From: JAWBOD01 sp964651405
Lineage (GTDB): Archaea > Aenigmatarchaeota > Aenigmatarchaeia > Aenigmatarchaeales > Aenigmatarchaeaceae
DNA: 14,029 nucleotides
Direction of reading: 5' to 3'
NCBI GenBank assembly: GCA_964651405.1
Contig: CAZYZB010000023.1
Coordinates: forward strand, 1 to 14,029
Each line of letters begins with the position of its first letter. The first letter of the stretch is position 1. Of this stretch, positions 12,282 to 14,029 are shown piece after piece. The position numbers were made by a program, and so were the translations under genes. The notes under the pieces were generated by a model. It ran no database searches, was not told the origin of the DNA, and saw only the letters and a program-made list of their open reading frames with translations.

Positions 12282-12336
12282 AGCATATCGTAATTTTTTG
12301 CGTCATAAATTAATAGTTCTAATGCAAATAACTATC

Positions 12337-12708
12337 ATGTTTTATGAAGTTGACTATGAAATTCAAGATATTGTGAAAGACATAATAGCAAAACTTAATT
12401 TTGATTACATAGACACCGATAATATCCTATGCGTAAGGAGCCACGGTTCAAAGAGCAGAAGAACAATAGCTAGAATACATGGCCTGCCAAAGATAATACA
12501 AGTTGCGATGAGCACGAAAGCGTTCTACGTCATAGAAATAATATCTGAGAATTTTGATAAGCTTAGCCATGAGAATAAGATAAAGACATTGATACATGAG
12601 CTGATGCACGTGCCGAAATGCTTCGGTGGAGGCTTTAGAGGTCATAGCAACTTTGTTACTAAGAAAAAAGTTGAGGATGCGTTCAAGAAGTTTATGATTA
12701 ATCCTTGA
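12337..12708 (+). CDS. Archaeal predicted metallopeptidase (HELMH)
   Basis: A 123-residue compact protein. LIHELMHVPKCFGGGFRGH holds the HExxH zinc-binding motif (HELMH) and a downstream His that fits the third ligand of HExxHxxxxxH-type peptidases, although here the spacing to the last His is longer. The N-terminal part (VRSHGSKSRRTIARIHGLPKIIQVA and YVIEIISENFDKLS) matches my memory of a small archaeal predicted-metallopeptidase family, related to a phage metallopeptidase domain; substrate unknown. Start chosen at 12337 (MFYEVDYE), because AT box CATAAATTA at 12304-12312 lies 25-33 nt upstream and family members start with a similar segment; ATG 12322 and TTG 12298 are alternatives. Composition is more G+C-rich than its surroundings. 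Confidence 0.8.
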   Translation: MFYEVDYEIQDIVKDIIAKLNFDYIDTDNILCVRSHGSKSRRTIARIHGLPKIIQVAMSTKAFYVIEIISENFDKLSHENKIKTLIHELMHVPKCFGGGFRGHSNFVTKKKVEDAFKKFMINP

Positions 12709-12715
12709 AAGGTTG

Positions 12716-12727
12716 CTGATTTTTCAG
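12716..12727. terminator. Small hairpin between convergent genes
   Basis: CTGA-TTTT-TCAG is a 4-bp stem with a T loop, 8 nt after the peptidase stop codon and between convergent genes. It may serve as a bidirectional terminator; weak on its own. Confidence 0.3.
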
Positions 12728-12752
12728 TCAGATGTCATCAAAATAAGAAAAA

Positions 12753-13160
12753 TTAGATAGAAGCTATCGCCATCTTATCTTTGAATGAACCTTCACAATA
12801 ATCTAAGAATTCGTTAGCATATTTTTCTTTATCCTTCATCAAATCCATGGGCATGTTGCATGTCATCGAGTCACCTTCTTTAAAGTCGCTTATGATGCTC
12901 TTATCAACTGTCCATGTAATGCTGCAAATATCGTTCAGATTATTTATGTCAAAGGTCATCAATGTTTCTGTGTTGTCACCTGTCACAATAGAGTCAATAC
13001 AGTTTGGCATAAAGTAATCAAAAATAACGTTGCACTCATCCCCACTACAATAGTAGCTTGGCTTTGTCCTAAATGCAGATGTTGTGAGGTCTATAACTAG
13101 GATAGCTAGTGTTATTATCCAAAGCGTCGTTACAAGAAATAACTTAGACCTCACTTTCAT
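12753..13160 (-). CDS. Membrane-anchored six-cysteine protein, 135 aa
   Basis: An exported protein of unknown function. MKVRSK is followed by one transmembrane or signal-anchor helix at about residues 7-29 (LFLVTTLWIITLAILVIDL). The rest would lie outside the cell and has six cysteines (C38, C43, C54, C79, C101, C122), enough for three disulfides. The start at 13160 is chosen because the TATA box at 13185-13190 is 25-30 nt upstream; the in-frame ATG at 13193 overlaps the TATA box itself and would not be on the mRNA. The plan resembles the protein at 2984-3457 (same topology and Cys number), although the sequences are not obviously homologous. Confidence 0.75.
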   Translation of the reverse strand: MKVRSKLFLVTTLWIITLAILVIDLTTSAFRTKPSYYCSGDECNVIFDYFMPNCIDSIVTGDNTETLMTFDINNLNDICSITWTVDKSIISDFKEGDSMTCNMPMDLMKDKEKYANEFLDYCEGSFKDKMAIASI

Positions 13161-13184
13161 AATAAACATATTTGCAAGTATAGA

Positions 13185-13190
13185 TTTAAA
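13185..13190 (-). promoter_or_regulatory. TATA box that decides the start at 13160
   Basis: TTTAAA within TGTTTAAATC on the minus strand, 25-30 nt before the ATG at 13160. The longer ORF start at 13193 (ATGTTTAAA) lies within this box. Confidence 0.6.
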
Positions 13191-13205
13191 CATTTGAAGT
13201 AAGAT

Positions 13206-13384
13206 TTAATCATTTTCTATAAAAGCTAGATAGTTAGAAAGATTCATTACAACCGGAGTGATCTTTGGTATTGGCAGCTTAGGCCTATGTCTTTCGCAAT
13301 CTCTACAGCTCAGAGGGTTGTTTTCTTTTCATAACATAAATTACCTTCGAATCTGCACGGTAGAATCTTTCTCAGAATTTCCAT
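13206..13384 (-). pseudogene. Cys-rich small protein gene with -1 frameshift
   Basis: From the ATG at 13384 the frame runs MEILRKILPCRFEGNLCYEK and hits TGA at 13310-13312. Shifting by one base near the A-rich GAAAAGAAAAC gives a frame continuing NNPLSCRDCERHRPKLPIPK to a TAA at 13206-13208. Joined, this is a coherent protein of about 59 residues with four cysteines (two before the shift, C-R-D-C after it), typical of a small metal-binding protein. The TATA box at 13409-13414 lies 25-30 nt before the ATG, so the gene has an intact promoter. The cause may be a one-base deletion in an A tract (mutation or sequencing error) or, less likely, programmed -1 slippage at A-AAG. Function unknown. Confidence 0.55.
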
Positions 13385-13408
13385 ATATAGGATATAGAAA
13401 AATTAAAA

Positions 13409-13414
13409 TTTAAA
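13409..13414 (-). promoter_or_regulatory. TATA box of the frameshifted Cys-rich gene
   Basis: TTTAAA within GATTTAAATTT on the minus strand, 25-30 nt before the ATG at 13384. It overlaps the 3' end of the next upstream gene (stop at 13410-13412). Confidence 0.55.
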
Positions 13415-13805
13415 TCTTTAATAAAGCACTTTTCTCTTCAGAGGTTAATTTAATTCCTAGAGCACTTCCTAAGTCTAATAGGTCTTGGTTATTTTTCCCT
13501 CTTAAGCTTAGTACAAGTTTTTCTTTACTGCTTAAGGCTGGTAGGTCTACTGCAATTCTATGCGATCCGTCCTTATCCTTTCTAAATCCACTAATCCAAT
13601 ATCCTTTCTTTCCATTTAAATTTAAAAAATTGTAAAGAACGTCATGACAGTTATGTTGTTCTAAGAATTGCATTATTCTTTTAATACTGCCGCCTGTACA
13701 TACGAATCCATTTGATACATACCTTAAAGTTCTATCTTCAGAAGTATGATCTTCAGTAATGTTCTTACCATAAGTTCCTGCTGCTAGATAGTCGGCACAA
13801 CTCAT
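13410..13805 (-). CDS. Hypothetical protein, 131 aa
   Basis: A soluble protein I do not recognise. The N-terminal half has scattered cysteines (C3, C36, C53) and the motif GFVCTGGSIKRIMQFLEQHNC. The middle has strand-like YWISGFRKDKDG and RIAVDLPAL. The C-terminal 45 residues look helical (SSKEKLVLSLRG, then DLLDLGSALGIKLTSEEKSALL). No signal peptide or transmembrane helix. A TATA-like box at about 13839-13844 overlaps the stop codon of the upstream membrane protein gene (13840) and lies 34-39 nt before the ATG, so the two genes are tightly packed on the same strand. Confidence 0.7.
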   Translation of the reverse strand: MSCADYLAAGTYGKNITEDHTSEDRTLRYVSNGFVCTGGSIKRIMQFLEQHNCHDVLYNFLNLNGKKGYWISGFRKDKDGSHRIAVDLPALSSKEKLVLSLRGKNNQDLLDLGSALGIKLTSEEKSALLKI

Positions 13806-13839
13806 CTTATCAACAATCTAAAATAAGTTAATAAATTAT

Positions 13840-14028
13840 TTAAGCCCTTTTGTTTTTCTCATACACGTATATGCCTAAGAAGACAAGAGTTAGGCCTGTT
13901 GGCAGCCAGAAGACAGATGAGACTAAAACAAACCATCCAAGTCCAAATAAAATCAAGACACTAGGTCCAAGTAAGAAGAATGCACCTATTTGCAATAAAA
14001 CCAGGCCTATTAACTGTAGGATGTTCAT
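13840..14028 (-). CDS. Two-TM small membrane protein, 62 aa (start at window edge)
   Basis: MNILQLIGLVLLQIGAFFLL begins a first membrane helix (about 3-28), followed by a second (about 31-55, WFVLVSSVFWLPTGLTLVFL) and a short basic tail KNKRA. The ATG is at the last bases of the window, so a longer N-terminus cannot be excluded. Function unknown. Its stop codon overlaps the TATA-like box of the next gene. Confidence 0.6.
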   Translation of the reverse strand: MNILQLIGLVLLQIGAFFLLGPSVLILFGLGWFVLVSSVFWLPTGLTLVFLGIYVYEKNKRA

Positions 14029-14029
14029 A

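Noticed and set aside
1..14029. CRISPR array, insertion sequence, tRNA or rRNA gene
   Set aside because: No regularly spaced repeats, transposase motifs or terminal repeats, and no TTCGA-type T-loop in a cloverleaf context outside coding sequence.

Overview
The window is AT-rich and looks archaeal, most likely from a small-genome DPANN-type lineage (Woesearchaeota/Pacearchaeota-like). This placement is inferred from gene content and promoter architecture; no rRNA or tRNA gene is present to confirm it. Supporting evidence: TATA-type promoters (TTTAAA cores) whose outer edge lies about 30 nt before the start codon, meaning leaderless mRNAs; a few GGTGA/GGAG Shine-Dalgarno sites instead of universal ones; an archaeal/eukaryotic-type topoisomerase IB; a TrpB2-type tryptophan synthase beta chain; and an archaeal predicted metallopeptidase. 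A run of 100 Ns at 6718-6817 shows a draft or metagenome scaffold.

Layout. 1-2862 (minus): the 5' part of a sugar-phosphate nucleotidyltransferase, then a string of microproteins (25, 28, 31, 51 aa and one ORF broken by an in-frame TGA) downstream of trpB, most of them with their own promoter-like boxes. 2984-5409 (minus): a membrane-anchored six-Cys protein, a lipoprotein, a 34-aa microprotein with a strong Shine-Dalgarno site and an HEEGH metallopeptidase. 5519-7345: an unknown protein, a 29-aa microprotein with a perfect Shine-Dalgarno, a minus-strand 54-aa zinc ribbon, an acidic repeat/zinc-ribbon protein split by the assembly gap, and an 81-aa unknown. 7387-9727: a Cas4-like Fe-S PD-(D/E)XK nuclease convergent with a 48-aa single-TM protein and complete topoisomerase IB. 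9811-12251: a YkgJ-type CxxCxxCC protein divergent from a four-TM protein, then small membrane proteins, a zinc ribbon and microproteins. 12337-14028: an archaeal predicted metallopeptidase, a second membrane-anchored six-Cys protein, a frameshifted Cys-rich ORF, an unknown protein and a two-TM protein.

How the genes relate. I see no long operon and no recognisable multi-gene defence, CRISPR or mobile system. Most genes have their own TATA box, so the window reads as single-gene transcription units. Its most distinctive content is the density of microproteins (at least a dozen under 65 aa), four tiny zinc-ribbon/Cys-rich proteins, a duplicated microprotein family with purely synonymous differences in its core (606-692 and 11162-11269), two small membrane proteins with near-identical promoters, and a short dispersed element resembling TTTAAATCCTGATTTTT at gene ends and promoters. 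trpB stands alone without other trp genes, which fits indole salvage rather than de novo tryptophan synthesis.
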